Source of the DNA: Aquabacterium sp.
Lineage (GTDB): Bacteria > Pseudomonadota > Gammaproteobacteria > Burkholderiales > Burkholderiaceae_C
Reading direction: 5' to 3'
DNA: 64,000 nt
NCBI RefSeq assembly: GCF_016195855.1
Contig: NZ_JACPYU010000003.1
Coordinates: forward strand, 744,001 to 808,000
Below are positions 63,784-64,000 of this stretch, piece by piece. The position numbers and the translations under genes are program-made. Numbering within the stretch: position 1 is the stretch's first letter; every line of letters begins with the position of its first letter. The notes below the pieces were generated by a model, which made no database searches, was not told the origin of the DNA, and worked only from the letters and a program-made list of their open reading frames with translations.

Positions 63784-64000
63784 TGTCGCCTCACGCATGC
63801 GCTTGATCGGTAGAGCGCGAGGTGGGGGCTCAGCCCTTTTCCACATCGCTCGCTACATGCAAAGGCACAAGGCTTTGTGAAAGACACAATGCAGGCTTCG
63901 CGCAGCAATATTTTTGCTGCTGCCGCGACCGTCTCTGTCCTTTTGCTTTGCACTCCGCGATGTTCACAACCGTGGCAGTACTCAAGCGGGGCGATCAGAG
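63784..64000. other. Upstream region at the right edge, no gene seen
   Basis: The 217 bases to the window edge hold no supported gene. A short inverted repeat CACAA-GGCT-TTGTG lies at 63866-63879 and could belong to the promoter of the hydratase gene. The short minus-strand reading frame here has no ribosome site or family match. Confidence 0.55.

Noticed and set aside
63771..63953. 60-codon minus-strand frame at the right edge
   Set aside because: It overlaps the start of the hydratase gene on the same strand in another frame, has no ribosome site, and is not family-like.

Overview
The window is a 64 kb piece of a GC-rich chromosome. It most resembles a betaproteobacterium of the order Burkholderiales (Comamonadaceae / Aquabacterium-like). 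The evidence is the gene order hemA-prfA-prmC-grxD-ubiX, the rplU-rpmA-obgE-proB block with rppH and proS nearby, strong preference for TGA stops, and many ATGA-type overlaps. No mobile element, CRISPR array, rRNA or tRNA was found; the region looks like ordinary chromosome with several operon-scale accessory modules.

Layout. 1-530: start of queE and a small membrane protein (minus). 658-6240: hemA, prfA, prmC, an exported beta-barrel-like protein, grxD, ubiX and a cytochrome c (plus). 6241-17082: mainly housekeeping genes on the minus strand (lytic transglycosylase, proS, solute-binding-like protein, proB, obgE, rpmA, rplU, patatin, arginase), with rppH on plus. 17101-21625: LOG-like protein, MoeB/ThiF family protein, C-terminal processing protease and a secreted metallo-beta-lactamase-fold hydrolase. 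21800-24574: MASE1-CHASE hybrid histidine kinase. 24575-30877: envelope polysaccharide and lipid genes, with a chorismate mutase inserted behind a Trp-Trp leader peptide and attenuator. 31008-37591: charged secreted protein, DUF1653, a sigma28-type chemotaxis-like operon, dinB-ferredoxin, a flagellar rod-like protein and a flavoprotein. 37628-43428: two very large signalling ATPases. 43894-47613: a DUF748/AsmA-like giant. 47767-52797: an isoquinoline-oxidoreductase-type molybdenum hydroxylase cassette with maturation genes and a TetR regulator. 52931-57724: polysaccharide deacetylase, glycoside-hydrolase-like protein and an amidase-muramidase fusion. 57755-61519: putA. 61521-62932: SDR and TetR with matching palindromic operators. 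62989-63783: a hydratase/FAH-like enzyme.

Main points. (1) prfA (RF1) reads through in frame but lacks about 48 residues, exactly the block carrying the catalytic GGQ loop, while the PAT codon-recognition motif remains. At least two neighbouring genes end in TAG, so this is either a striking natural lesion or a sequence error. (2) A complete transcription attenuator with a tandem-Trp leader peptide precedes a lone chorismate mutase, a branch that competes with tryptophan synthesis. (3) ObgE carries a ~204-residue histone-H1-like Lys/Ala tail. (4) Two sigma28-type promoters tie a CheX-like phosphatase / response regulator / membrane coiled-coil operon and a small rod protein to motility. (5) A GT2 / YdjC deacetylase / ArnT-like trio matches the logic of lipid A hexosamine decoration. 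(6) A serine-beta-lactamase-fold amidase is fused to a NamZ-type exo-muramidase. (7) A 465-bp gap holds a run of four hairpins that may be a structured RNA.

Gene starts were moved from the longest possible ORF wherever family alignment, Shine-Dalgarno spacing or overlap with a neighbour favoured a shorter one. All functional calls come from reading the sequence and recalled family knowledge; no database search was run.
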